A DNA stretch of 64,000 nt from Hyphomicrobiales bacterium (lineage in GTDB: Bacteria > Pseudomonadota > Alphaproteobacteria > Rhizobiales > Rhizobiaceae). This document shows positions 35,767 to 44,981 of the stretch, in pieces (positions within the stretch are counted from its first letter, which is position 1; each line of letters begins with the position of its first letter). A program made the position numbers and the translations under genes. The notes under the pieces were generated by a model, which was given only the letters and a program-made list of their open reading frames with translations, was not told where the DNA came from and searched no databases. Location of the stretch: assembly GCA_900467685.1 (NCBI GenBank), contig UBQX01000008.1:124001-188000 (forward strand), written 5' to 3'.

Positions 35767-36782
35767 CAGCGTGCTCCCTTCTTTTCATTGCGCCGCGAGG
35801 CGGCCATCTGGACCAGCGTCAGCACGACGAGAACAGCGCCCATGAGGATCGAGGCTGCGGCCGCGAGGCCCGGATTACGGAGTTCCGAGGCAAAGCCGGT
35901 CTCGTAGATATATTGGACGAGATACATGGTGCTCGTCCCCGGCCCGCCATGGGTCAGGACGAAAGCCTCGTCGAAAATCTGCACGGCCTTGATCAGCGCC
36001 AGAACCAGAACCACGATCAGGTTCGGCATCAGGAGCGGCAGCGTAATGCGCCAGAACACGCGCTGGCGGCTCGTGCCGTCCATCTGCGCGGCTTCATAGA
36101 GGTCCTTCGGGATCGCCTGAAGACCGGCCAGCAGGATCAGCGTGTAAAAGCCGACATGCGCCCAGATCGACACACCAATGGACGCAAAGAAAGCGCTGTT
36201 GCGCTCGGTCAGCCAGTCATGCGGCTCAAGCCCGAGACCCTGCATCACGCCGTTCAGCACGCCCTGTCGCTGGAAAATCCAGCGCCATATGAGGCCGGTG
36301 ACGACGGGCGAGAGAAGCACGGGAAAGAAGAAGACGGCGCGCCAGAAGCCGCGCCCGATGATCTCGCGATTGAGGATCAGCGCCGTGATCAGCGCCGCCA
36401 CGATCATCAGCGAGACCTGCAGCACGACGAAAGCCGCCGTATTGCCCGCTGCGATCCAGAAAACGTCCTGCTTGCAGGAGTTGGGATCAAGATAATTGCC
36501 GCAGGCGAATATCTCGGAATATTGCTCGGCACCGACGAAGCTGCGCTCGCTGAGAAAGATCGCAGAGCCGCCGGTCAGCGAGTAGACGAAATTGATGACA
36601 AAGGGGACGAGCACGAAGACGGTGAAGATCGCCATGTTCGGCGCCAGGAAAAAGGCAGCCATGCCGGTCTGCCCGGTCTTGCGCTGGAGATAGCGCAGCG
36701 GCACATCGATAATGCCCATCAGCCGACCGACAACGGCCATCAGGGCCGATTGCGATGCCGACAGAAGCCCATTGGCTTTCAT
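35766..36782 (-). CDS. Carbohydrate ABC permease, MalF type
   Basis: A 338-residue inner-membrane permease with about six helices and the EAA motif (YEAAQMDGTSRQRVFWRITLP). It pairs with the MalG-type permease encoded next. It follows the substrate-binding gene after a gap with a stable hairpin, which usually keeps permease expression below that of the binding protein. Confidence 0.9.
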   Translation of the reverse strand: MKANGLLSASQSALMAVVGRLMGIIDVPLRYLQRKTGQTGMAAFFLAPNMAIFTVFVLVPFVINFVYSLTGGSAIFLSERSFVGAEQYSEIFACGNYLDPNSCKQDVFWIAAGNTAAFVVLQVSLMIVAALITALILNREIIGRGFWRAVFFFPVLLSPVVTGLIWRWIFQRQGVLNGVMQGLGLEPHDWLTERNSAFFASIGVSIWAHVGFYTLILLAGLQAIPKDLYEAAQMDGTSRQRVFWRITLPLLMPNLIVVLVLALIKAVQIFDEAFVLTHGGPGTSTMYLVQYIYETGFASELRNPGLAAAASILMGAVLVVLTLVQMAASRRNEKKGAR

Positions 36783-36817
36783 GATGTGCCCTCCCGTTTC
36801 TTCTTTTTTATTTCAGA

Positions 36818-36850
36818 CCGATGCGCGGGGACCTCCGCCCCGCGCATCGG
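36818..36850. promoter_or_regulatory. Stable intercistronic hairpin in the uronide ABC operon
   Basis: A perfect 13-bp stem, CCGATGCGCGGGG (36818-36830) and CCCCGCGCATCGG (36838-36850) with a 7-nt loop, between the binding-protein stop and the MalF-type start. No U-run follows in the leftward transcript, so it fits an mRNA-stabilising or partially attenuating element rather than a full terminator. Confidence 0.6.
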
Positions 36851-36864
36851 AAATCTCGGCAGCC

Positions 36865-38130
36865 TTACTTGGCGGCCTTGACCTTTTCGGCAATGTCGCT
36901 GTCGATACGCTTGAAGGCTTCGTCAGCGGTCATTTCGCCGGCCATGGCCTGACCCACGCGGCTGACCAGCGCGCCATAGACGGTGTCCGACCACTTCCAG
37001 CCGGGAAGCTTCAGCGCTTCCGGCGCGGTCGTCGTCGTGGCCTTCACGAATGTGTTCAGCGCTTCCTTGGCGAATTTGTTGTCCGTCTTGAAGTCGAGGC
37101 CGCCGGCGACGACTTCCTTGTTGGACGGCAGGAAGAGCGTGCGTTCGGCGAATTCCTTGGCAATGGGCGTCGAGGCCAGGAAGTCCATGACCTTGGCCAC
37201 ATCCTTCGGGTTCTTCGTGTCCTTCATGGCGACGAGACCGGCACCACCGGGCATGCCGGTGCAGGCGGCCGGGCCGCAGGGGCTGCCGATGGCCACCCAG
37301 TCAAAGTTCGTGCCGATCTTGGTCATGAAGTTCGGGATCTGCCAGGAGCCGGCGTAATACATCACCACCTGCGCGTTGATGAAATCGTCAGCCGCCGGCT
37401 TGTAGGTCGTGCCGGAGGCAGACACCCACACATCCTTGTCGGAGACCCCGTCGGCATTCCACTTGATGAGCTGCGTCAGATACTTCTTGGCAGCATCATC
37501 GAGCGGGGCCGGCATGCCGTCCTTGCCGATATAGTTCGCGCCATAGGAGATCGCCGGGCCGGTGATGCGGTGGCCGGAACGGTCGATGGCAAACGCATAC
37601 GGCACCTGCTGGCTCTTGGCGACCTTGGCGGACGCGTTGACCCAGTCTTCCCACGTGGCCTTCTCACCCGGCAACGCAACGCCGGCCTGATCGAACAGCG
37701 TCTTGTTGACGAAGCCGCCGGTCAGCGTGATCTGCGTCATGAAGCCCGGAATGATGTTCGAGCCGTCAGGGCGCATCCAGTCGAGCTGGTCGCCATAGTT
37801 CTTCTTCCAGAACTCGGCGTCCTTCAGATAGGGCGTGAGGTCCAGCCAGTATTGGGCCAGCGACTTCAGGTTCGTGACGCGGGCAATGTCCGGGCCGTTG
37901 CCGGCAGCGAGCTGAACCGGCAGCTGTTCCTTGATAGTTGAATAGGCAACCTCGTCAACCGTCACCTTGATATCAGGATTGTCCTTCTGGAACTTGGCGA
38001 TCAGGTCTTTGAAAACCTGGCCTTCAACGCCGTCCGAATACCACATGATACGCACATCGCCGGCAAAGGCCGCCGTGCTTGAGAGCAGTGCGATACCTGC
38101 AGCTGCCAGAATGGAAATGCTCTTCATCAT
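36865..38130 (-). CDS. Extracellular sugar-binding protein of the ABC importer
   Basis: A 421-residue periplasmic binding protein (SBP family 1, MalE/UgpB type) with a typical Sec signal peptide (cleavage near residue 23, AFA-GD). It lies in an operon with GH105 and KduI, so its ligand is probably an unsaturated uronide disaccharide or rhamnogalacturonide. Two adjacent ATGs (38130 and 38127) follow an AGGAGGAG site; I use the first. Confidence 0.9.
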   Translation of the reverse strand: MMKSISILAAAGIALLSSTAAFAGDVRIMWYSDGVEGQVFKDLIAKFQKDNPDIKVTVDEVAYSTIKEQLPVQLAAGNGPDIARVTNLKSLAQYWLDLTPYLKDAEFWKKNYGDQLDWMRPDGSNIIPGFMTQITLTGGFVNKTLFDQAGVALPGEKATWEDWVNASAKVAKSQQVPYAFAIDRSGHRITGPAISYGANYIGKDGMPAPLDDAAKKYLTQLIKWNADGVSDKDVWVSASGTTYKPAADDFINAQVVMYYAGSWQIPNFMTKIGTNFDWVAIGSPCGPAACTGMPGGAGLVAMKDTKNPKDVAKVMDFLASTPIAKEFAERTLFLPSNKEVVAGGLDFKTDNKFAKEALNTFVKATTTTAPEALKLPGWKWSDTVYGALVSRVGQAMAGEMTADEAFKRIDSDIAEKVKAAK

Positions 38131-38217
38131 CGTCTCCTCCTATGATGGACGGTTCAACCCGTCAGTTGAGCAGGTCGCGGACCCTCCTCCGCAAACCCGC
38201 CTTGTCTCGCGCGGGGA

Positions 38218-40722
38218 TCAGCCCCCGTGCGTCATGTTCGTAGCCTTGCCCTCGACGCTCCAGTCAGCGGGGTTCAGTACGCGGCCTTCGGCCTCGGTGC
38301 GGCCATCGGCATGGCAAAGGACCGTTCCATATTCGGGGTCCTGAATGGTCAATACGCCGTCCGCCCCTTCCGAGATTGCGAGCGCGCTGAAGCGGCTTGC
38401 AAATTCCTGCTCGGAACCCTGATCACCCAAACGAACGATCCAGGCGGTGCGGTGGCCTTCAATACGAAGTTCATTGCCGGCAGTCGGACCGGTTTCGACA
38501 TCAGCAAACGCGCTGCTACCCTTCAGCAGCACCATGCCCTGTCCTGAGCGCGCCACAGCGACATCGCCCTTAACGGACGCGGCATCGAATTCCTGGCGCG
38601 GGAACCAGGCATGCGAGAAGCCCGGCTGTTCGGCCGCGCAGTTGAAAATGAGAACGGCAAGGCCGCGATAGTGATGCAGGCGCGGCAACGTGCCCGATCC
38701 GCCCCAGTAGGACGGACGGCCATAGCCGGAATGGATCGTCTCGCCCGGATGGTTGATCCAGATCTGCGCGTCGGCATTCTCGCCGAGACGAAGCTGGAGC
38801 ACGGTTTCCTGATAGCCCCATTCGTTCCAGCGGTAATGCGCCGCCGTGCCCATCGCATAATGCGCGGTCTTGTAGTGATAGAGCTTAGCAATGCGGTTTT
38901 CGCCCTGGGCGAAGACCCATTCCTGACCTTCCGGCGCGCGCCAGTCGGCAACGGCAGCAAGCTCGGCCGGGATTTCAAGCCCATGATCGCGCAGCGAAAT
39001 CGCCATCTGCGGCAGCGCGTGGACCCGGCGTCCGTAATTGCCCTTGCCCCAGATGAGGCGGGCAATGCCGGACAGTTCAAGCGAACCTGCCGCGCGCAGC
39101 GTATGCTCGTAGGAGCGGCCCTGCGCACCCGTCAGTATGCCATGATGCGCCGAGCGGGCGACAACAGTGACGAGGCGGACGATGGCCTTGCGGGCACGTT
39201 CGCGCACATCGGCATCGGGCGCCAGCGCGAAGAGCGCAGTCAGGCCCTTGAGGTCGATGGGGAAATAGGGCGCGGAATTGAATTCCGCCATTTCCCACTT
39301 TTCGAAATGATCGAGCCATGCACGGACGCGCTGGAGACCAACGGCCGACTGTTCCGAACCCAGACGGCCCGAACGGGCGAAGCGAGCTTCCGGATGCAGC
39401 GCGCCGGCGAGATAGCAAGCCGTATGGAAAAGCAGCGCGTGGTTTTCGGAGAAATACCACTGCACGTCATTGCCCGGCTCATCCATCCAGTAGCGGTAGG
39501 AGAGGATTGCCTCATCGATCTTGGCGACGACATCCTTGCCGATATGCTGGCCATAGGCCGTGCGGCACCAGAGCAGCGGCACGAGTGCAAAGTCGGCGCA
39601 GTCGTGGCAGTCGACGATGGTCGGCAGCGTCGCCGCAATCATCGCATCGGTTTCCGCGCCATAGCGGCCGGAGGCCAAACGCGCCAGCGCCATGACATTG
39701 TCGGGCTCGCCGAATTCGGAAATCTCGGTGAGCGTTTCGGTGATGCGGTTGCCGAGTTCGGCACTCGCCTCGCCCTGCCGTTCGGCGTGGCAGATCTCGA
39801 CACCGAAGACGCGCGCAGCGGTGAAACCATCTGCCGTCAGCGCAACGTGGAAATGGCGGAAGTCGGAGGGAAGCGCAGAGGCTTCACCCAGCGAAAGCCG
39901 CGACTGGCCGGCATTGAGCGTCAGTGCGAGACGCATCGGCTCCTCGCGGGACATGAAGTCGCCTTCGATCGTGACATGGGCTTCCGCCGAAACCGGCAGC
40001 GCCGCACCTGTCACGAGCGCGACTTCACCAGCGCGATAGACGGGCTTTTCGAAATGCATATCGTCCAGTGCCGCCTCGATGGCAGCAGCGGTTGCGCCCT
40101 TGCCCGGAACGGGAAGCGCCTGCTGGGCAGAGGGACCGGAGACATAATCCATCTGGAAGAAATAGCGCGCATCGCGCTCGGCGAGATCGTCGAAGAAGAC
40201 GGAAATCTCGTTGAGACCGGCCTTGAGCGAGACGGTAAAGTCCTTCTTCGCTTCGAGGTTACGGACGTAATCGGCCATGAAACCGACTTCTGTGCCGTTC
40301 ACGAAGAGAACAGCACCGCCGCAGGTGCCGAGACGCAGCACGGCTTCGCCGGCGGTCTCCGCCTCAATGGCCGTCGTCGCCCAGGTGCCGATGACGGTCG
40401 GGCGGAACCAGAAGCCGGAGAGATCGACGCGCGGCGAGCCGAAGGGCAGCCAGAAGCGCGACAGCGCGAACTCACCCTTCACCTCGGGCCGCTTGCCCCG
40501 GCGCTCGGCGCCGAAGGCCGTGCGGCAGGGATATTCGTGCGGAATGAAGTTCTTGTGCTTGGTCAGGAAGAAGAAGGGGTCCATTTCCCCCTTCATGGGC
40601 TGGTCCGGCACGTCGTAACGCGCCTCGGCGGTAGAGCCGAGTTGCCAATAGGTGATCGGCGCGCCGGCGGGCAGAGGGCGCTTCAGGTGATCGGTCGCAA
40701 AAGAGGTCATGTGCGTGTTCAT
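38218..40722 (-). CDS. Unrecognised large protein in the uronide operon (putative polysaccharide-active enzyme)
   Basis: An 834-residue soluble protein without a signal peptide. The N-terminal part (about 1-240) looks like a beta-sandwich/jelly-roll with a 'LFVNG' galactose-binding-like strand. The middle (about 380-600) is helical with SENHALLFHTACYLAG (N427, H428) and GRSYEH (Y538, H540), residues of the kind used by alpha/alpha-toroid lyases and hydrolases. The C-terminus (about 640-834) is beta-rich with WINHPGETIHSGYGRPSYWG. It overlaps kduI by 4 bp and lies between GH105/KduI and the importer. I do not recognise a family; a cytoplasmic uronide lyase or hydrolase is a guess. Confidence 0.7.
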   Translation of the reverse strand: MNTHMTSFATDHLKRPLPAGAPITYWQLGSTAEARYDVPDQPMKGEMDPFFFLTKHKNFIPHEYPCRTAFGAERRGKRPEVKGEFALSRFWLPFGSPRVDLSGFWFRPTVIGTWATTAIEAETAGEAVLRLGTCGGAVLFVNGTEVGFMADYVRNLEAKKDFTVSLKAGLNEISVFFDDLAERDARYFFQMDYVSGPSAQQALPVPGKGATAAAIEAALDDMHFEKPVYRAGEVALVTGAALPVSAEAHVTIEGDFMSREEPMRLALTLNAGQSRLSLGEASALPSDFRHFHVALTADGFTAARVFGVEICHAERQGEASAELGNRITETLTEISEFGEPDNVMALARLASGRYGAETDAMIAATLPTIVDCHDCADFALVPLLWCRTAYGQHIGKDVVAKIDEAILSYRYWMDEPGNDVQWYFSENHALLFHTACYLAGALHPEARFARSGRLGSEQSAVGLQRVRAWLDHFEKWEMAEFNSAPYFPIDLKGLTALFALAPDADVRERARKAIVRLVTVVARSAHHGILTGAQGRSYEHTLRAAGSLELSGIARLIWGKGNYGRRVHALPQMAISLRDHGLEIPAELAAVADWRAPEGQEWVFAQGENRIAKLYHYKTAHYAMGTAAHYRWNEWGYQETVLQLRLGENADAQIWINHPGETIHSGYGRPSYWGGSGTLPRLHHYRGLAVLIFNCAAEQPGFSHAWFPRQEFDAASVKGDVAVARSGQGMVLLKGSSAFADVETGPTAGNELRIEGHRTAWIVRLGDQGSEQEFASRFSALAISEGADGVLTIQDPEYGTVLCHADGRTEAEGRVLNPADWSVEGKATNMTHGG

Positions 40723-41555
40723 TTCAGTGTAGCCACGGGAACGGGGTCGACATCGGTGTAGGCCTGGTTTTCGCCGGTCATGCCCCAGACGAAGGCGTAA
40801 GGCCCGGTGCCCGCGCCCATGTGGATGGACCAGGCCGGTGAGATCACGACATCGCCATTGGCGACGATGAGATTGCGCGTCTCGTCGGGGCGGCCCATCA
40901 GGTGAATGACCCGGTCGGCCTCGTCGAGGTCGAAATAGCAATAGGCTTCCATGCGCCGCTCATGGAGGTGTGGGGGCATGGTGTTCCAGATGCTTCCGGG
41001 TGCGAGATCGGTGATCCCCATCAAAAGGAGGGAAGACGGGGCGACCTCGGGGTGGATATACATGCGCAGCCGGCGCTTGTTGGAGCGCGCCTCGTCGCCC
41101 AGATCGAGCGGCTTGGCCTCTGCCTGCGTGATCAGGCGATGCGGGATATCGCGGCCGGCGGGAACGGAGTTCATATAGAAGCGCGCAGGCTTTGCCGGAT
41201 CGTCGCTCGTCAGCGTCACCTTTTCAGCGCCGCGACCGATATAGAGAACATCGCGGTTGGCGAGCGCGAAGGTCTGGCCGTCCACCGTGATCTTGCCCGC
41301 ACCACCAAGATTGGCGACACCCATTTCACGCGCCGTGAAGAAGAGCGGCGTGCCGATTTCCGCACCGTCACCGAAGGAAAGCGGCTCGGCGGCAGGCGTT
41401 GCGGCACCCACAATCATGCGGTCGACATGCGTGTAGGCAAATTCGATATGACCGGGACGATAAAGCCCCTCGATCAGGAATTCGGCGCGCAGGCGCGCGG
41501 TGTCGAAGGTTTTGATATCGTTGGGCGATACGCCGTAGAGAACGCGCATGGTCAT
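40719..41555 (-). CDS. kduI: 5-keto-4-deoxyuronate isomerase
   Basis: A 278-residue double-cupin zinc enzyme interconverting 5-keto-4-deoxyuronate and 2,5-diketo-3-deoxygluconate in pectin breakdown. The metal ligands H196, H198, E203 (HLHERRMEAY) and H245 fall at exactly the positions known for E. coli KduI. It is coupled by 4-bp overlaps to GH105 upstream and the 834-residue protein downstream. It acts on the unsaturated uronate released by GH105. KduD and KDG kinase are not in this operon. Confidence 0.94.
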   Translation of the reverse strand: MTMRVLYGVSPNDIKTFDTARLRAEFLIEGLYRPGHIEFAYTHVDRMIVGAATPAAEPLSFGDGAEIGTPLFFTAREMGVANLGGAGKITVDGQTFALANRDVLYIGRGAEKVTLTSDDPAKPARFYMNSVPAGRDIPHRLITQAEAKPLDLGDEARSNKRRLRMYIHPEVAPSSLLLMGITDLAPGSIWNTMPPHLHERRMEAYCYFDLDEADRVIHLMGRPDETRNLIVANGDVVISPAWSIHMGAGTGPYAFVWGMTGENQAYTDVDPVPVATLK

Positions 41556-42652
41556 GCTGCGGCTTCCTTGTGGTCTACATGGGAAAGCGCCTCGGTGAGG
41601 CAGAGAATGGCCAGCGCCTGACCATAGCCGGTTGGCTCGATCGGGATGTCCTTGTAGAATTGCAGGTCGTGGCCCATGCGCGTGCCGTAGGACACGTTCG
41701 CGACGGTGCCATTGTCATCGATATTGGCGAGCACGACGTTGAGCGCCTTCAGCCCTGCCTCTCGGCAGCCCTTCGGACCAATACCGAGACGCGCAGCCTT
41801 CATCAGGCCATAACCGAAACCGGCGGTCGCCGAGATTTCTTCGTAGGACGTCGGATCGTCGAGCAGCGTATGCCAGGCGCCCGAGGGCGCCTGAAGCTTC
41901 AGCAGGGTTTCGATCTGCGCCTCCAGCACGCCGAGCAGGAACGTGCGGATCGGGGCGGGAATTTCGGCGATCTCGATCAGGTCGAGAATGCCGACCGTGA
42001 TCCAGGAGTTACCGCGACCCCAGAGCGCACGGGCGAAATTGTGGCGTCCGTCGAAGGTCCAGCCATGGAACCAGAGGCCGGTCTTTGTGTCGGCCAGATA
42101 GCGCGTATGCAGCAGGAACTGATGGCAGGCTTCGTCGACCAGTTCGCGGCGACCGCTCGTCTGGCCGTAGGAGGCGAGGAAGAGGCCGACCATGACCAGC
42201 GTGTCGTCCCAGAGCTCGCTGTCATTGATCTTGTCGGACACGATATGCGGAATGCCGCCTTCCGGCGTGCGCGGCATCTCGGAGAGTACTCGATCCGCCC
42301 ACTTGTCGAGTTCGCCGCGCCAGCGCTCCTCGCCCGTCTCGCGCCACAGAAGCGAAAGCGGCAGCATGGGGGCGGTCGTGTTGATGTTGAGCTTAGGCAA
42401 GCCCGCAGCAATGCGGCCATCGAACCAGTTCTCGATCAGCGCCTTCAGCGACGGATCGCGATTGAACATCCACAGACGCACGAGGCCATAAAGCCCGATG
42501 CCCTGCGGCCATTCCCAGGAATTGAAGCTGATATAGTCGCCAGCCGTCCCGTCCAGATTGGGCTCGTTGTAGCGGCCGTCATGGCTGAGCTTGGTCATGC
42601 CCTGCACGAGCCGATCCAGGCGCTCCTTCAGAACGCTTGTCTGAGGCGTCAT
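41552..42652 (-). CDS. GH105 unsaturated rhamnogalacturonyl/uronyl hydrolase
   Basis: A 366-residue alpha6/alpha6-barrel hydrolase of the YteR/YesR type (GH88/GH105) that removes the 4,5-unsaturated uronic acid from lyase products. The conserved SELWDDTLVMVGLFL segment carries the catalytic Asp, and HGWTFDGRHNFARALWGRGNSW lines the active site. It has no signal peptide, so oligomers are hydrolysed in the cytoplasm after import. The ATG at 42652 follows GGGAGGAAA. First gene of the operon, divergent from a LacI regulator. Confidence 0.88.
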   Translation of the reverse strand: MTPQTSVLKERLDRLVQGMTKLSHDGRYNEPNLDGTAGDYISFNSWEWPQGIGLYGLVRLWMFNRDPSLKALIENWFDGRIAAGLPKLNINTTAPMLPLSLLWRETGEERWRGELDKWADRVLSEMPRTPEGGIPHIVSDKINDSELWDDTLVMVGLFLASYGQTSGRRELVDEACHQFLLHTRYLADTKTGLWFHGWTFDGRHNFARALWGRGNSWITVGILDLIEIAEIPAPIRTFLLGVLEAQIETLLKLQAPSGAWHTLLDDPTSYEEISATAGFGYGLMKAARLGIGPKGCREAGLKALNVVLANIDDNGTVANVSYGTRMGHDLQFYKDIPIEPTGYGQALAILCLTEALSHVDHKEAAA

Positions 42653-42720
42653 ATCGATTTCCTCCCATACATGCCGCCTCTCGCGCCCTGTAAGGACGAC
42701 CCGGCGGCTTGAGCGGAAAA

Positions 42721-42775
42721 TTGACACAGTGAATTTACTTGCGCAATCTGAAAATTTCTTGCAGTTTGCCGCAAG
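42721..42775. promoter_or_regulatory. Promoter and candidate LacI operators
   Basis: TTGACA (42721-42726) with a weak CAATCT (42744-42749) forms a possible plus-strand promoter overlapped by the palindrome TTGCGCAA (42739-42746). A second inverted repeat, CTTGC-N8-GCAAG, lies at 42758-42775. Both share the TTGC/GCAA core, consistent with binding by the adjacent LacI protein. Confidence 0.45.
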
Positions 42776-42795
42776 GGCTTTGCGGGGACATAGGC

Positions 42796-43842
42796 ATGAG
42801 CATCGTAGGTAAGCGTGGCAAACCGAGCCGCAAGGTGCGGCTGGAAGACATCGCGGCGCGCTGCGGCGTATCGATGAGTACGGCTTCGCGGGCACTGACC
42901 GGCGAAAAGGGCGTGCGGCCGGAGATCCGCGCGCAGGTCATGGAAATGGCGAAGTCGCTGAATTACAGCGTCCCGACCTCCGTCACCGGCCAGAAGATCA
43001 TTCTGGCGGCGAGCAGCGTCGCGATGATCGACTATGTGCGCAACCAGTTTACCGCGCAGGTTCTGCAGGGCCTGCACCAGCGCGCTGAAACGCTGGGCGT
43101 CGAGATCGTCACGCGTCCCATTTCCAACGGAGCCGACGATGTGGAAGCGCTGCGGGCCGCGCTCCAAGACGACAGTGTTGCGGGCTTTCTCTTCCTCTCG
43201 ATCGATGATGAAAACGCGCTGGCGTTGAGCCGCGATTTCGGCAAGCCGGTCGTGCTCATCAACAGCGACGACCCGCTGATGCGTCTTTCGAGCGTTACGC
43301 CTTGCAACCGCTCCGGCGCGCGCATCGGTGCGGAATATCTGCAATCGCTCGGCCACGAGCGGATCCTTTTCCTCATGCGTCGCGGCCGCCGCACCATCGA
43401 ACGGCGCTTCGAGGGCTGGCGCGACGCGCTTTTCGCCAAGGGCATCCGAGATTTCGACGATCTGACCGTCGAGGTCGAGGACTGGCTGCCGGAGCTGGCC
43501 GCCGCAGCCATCGAAAAGCGCATCGCCGAACGCGGCCTCGACTTCACCGCCATCCTGACCGCCGGCGAAAGCCTTGCCGCCGGCGCGATGATGGGCGTGC
43601 AAAAGGCCGGTTATACCGTGCCGGGCGACGTTTCCGTCATGGGCATGGATGACCTGCCGCAGGCCGCCTTCTACAATCCGCCGCTCTCCTCCATCCATGT
43701 CCCCATGCATGAAATCGGCGCCAGCGCGCTCGACCTTCTTCTTGATGCCGTGAGCGGCAACGCGACGCCAGCGCGCCGCATCGAGCTTGCCTGCCACATC
43801 GTGGAACGGCGCTCCACCGCGCAGGCGCGCAAACAACAGTGA
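42796..43842 (+). CDS. LacI-family transcriptional regulator
   Basis: A 348-residue regulator with the N-terminal LacI HTH (about 17-40, VRLEDIAARCGVSMSTASRALTG), hinge, and a periplasmic-binding-protein-like effector domain. Divergent orientation and the intervening TTGC/GCAA palindromes make it the likely repressor of the uronide operon, with an unsaturated uronide or KDG as inducer. The ATG at 42796 places the HTH in the normal position. Confidence 0.9.
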   Translation: MSIVGKRGKPSRKVRLEDIAARCGVSMSTASRALTGEKGVRPEIRAQVMEMAKSLNYSVPTSVTGQKIILAASSVAMIDYVRNQFTAQVLQGLHQRAETLGVEIVTRPISNGADDVEALRAALQDDSVAGFLFLSIDDENALALSRDFGKPVVLINSDDPLMRLSSVTPCNRSGARIGAEYLQSLGHERILFLMRRGRRTIERRFEGWRDALFAKGIRDFDDLTVEVEDWLPELAAAAIEKRIAERGLDFTAILTAGESLAAGAMMGVQKAGYTVPGDVSVMGMDDLPQAAFYNPPLSSIHVPMHEIGASALDLLLDAVSGNATPARRIELACHIVERRSTAQARKQQ

Positions 43843-43856
43843 TGTGAGCCCCCGGC

Positions 43857-44972
43857 TCAACGCTTCACCCCGTAGGCGACCTGATCAAGGCGCACCGCCT
43901 CGCCTGTCGCGGCCGACTGCTGCGCCGCCATGCCCATGGCGACCGCCCACCAGCCATCTTCGAGAGAGACTTCAACCTGCTGCTGGCCAAGTGCCGCACG
44001 CTGGAAGCGCTGGTGCTGGTAGAAGGTCGAGCCGTTATGATCGCCCGCGGCGAGCAAGTGCGGGTCGACGGGGATTTCGACAAGGCGCGGCCCCTTCGGC
44101 TCGCGTGGCGAAACGACAACCTGAGGCACCGGCGGCTCGCCGAGATGCTCCGGCCAGAACCTTCCCGGCCCCGGCACATGTGCCTCGATCTTGCCCTTCG
44201 GCCCGACGGCGGAAATCTCCTCCTGATAGCGCGCCCCTTCGGCAAACATGCAGAGTTCCAGCATGGCCCGCGCGCCGGAGGCGAAGTCGACGATCACATA
44301 GGCGCTGTCCCAGATGTCGGACGTCTGCCCGTCATAGACCTCGTCCAGATGGTTCACCGACTGGCCGCCCGAGGCCATGACGCGCACCGGATCGGATTTC
44401 AGGATGAAGCGCATAAGGTCGAAGAAATGGCAGCATTTCTCGACCAGCGTTCCGCCCGTGTTTCGGTTGAAACGGTTCCAGTCGCCCACCTTTTCAAGGA
44501 AGGGAAAGCGGTGCTCGCGGATCGTTAGCATCCGGACACCGCCGGTCGCGGCTTCCGCCTGTTCCGCCAGCCGCGCCACCGGCGGCATGTAGCGATATTC
44601 CATCGCGACCCAGATCGGTGCCGGATAGGCAGCGCGCAAGGCGGCGAGACGCGGCGCATCGGCGGGATCGGTGAAGAGCGGCTTTTCGCAGAGGATAGGC
44701 AGCGGGCGGATCGCGGCGATCTCCTCCAGCTGGCGGAGATGCATATAGTTCGGGCTGACGATCAGCAGGCAATTGACCTCTTCGACCGCCAGAACCTCGG
44801 CGATCGAGTTCGCCATGATCGCCTGCGGCTCCATCTCGGCCGCGATGGCTTGCATGCCCGCATCCGGCTCGAAAATTGCCGCGACTTTGGCGTCTGGAAG
44901 CAGCGCGATATTACGCAAATGCTCCTGCCCCATCATACCGCAGCCGATCAATCCGTAATTCAACGTCGTCAT
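43857..44972 (-). CDS. Gfo/Idh/MocA family NAD-dependent oxidoreductase (possible NAD-dependent glycosidase)
   Basis: A 371-residue two-domain protein with Rossmann motif G10xG12xxG15 and the cofactor-site C95-E96-K97-P98 motif, then the alpha/beta substrate domain. Most family members are sugar or inositol dehydrogenases, but some are NAD-dependent glycosidases, including recently described sulfoquinovosidases. It is co-transcribed with the HutC regulator (9-bp gap), which faces a monooxygenase / AKR / flavin reductase operon resembling the sulfoquinovose Smo pathway. A role as the glycoside-cleaving step is attractive but unproven. Confidence 0.85.
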   Translation of the reverse strand: MTTLNYGLIGCGMMGQEHLRNIALLPDAKVAAIFEPDAGMQAIAAEMEPQAIMANSIAEVLAVEEVNCLLIVSPNYMHLRQLEEIAAIRPLPILCEKPLFTDPADAPRLAALRAAYPAPIWVAMEYRYMPPVARLAEQAEAATGGVRMLTIREHRFPFLEKVGDWNRFNRNTGGTLVEKCCHFFDLMRFILKSDPVRVMASGGQSVNHLDEVYDGQTSDIWDSAYVIVDFASGARAMLELCMFAEGARYQEEISAVGPKGKIEAHVPGPGRFWPEHLGEPPVPQVVVSPREPKGPRLVEIPVDPHLLAAGDHNGSTFYQHQRFQRAALGQQQVEVSLEDGWWAVAMGMAAQQSAATGEAVRLDQVAYGVKR

Positions 44973-44981
44973 TTCACATTC

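Noticed and set aside
38611-40761. A 716-codon plus-strand frame opposite the 834-residue gene
   Set aside because: The minus-strand frame has operon overlaps, a ribosome binding context and protein-like composition; the plus frame is Arg/Gly/Ala-rich shadow.
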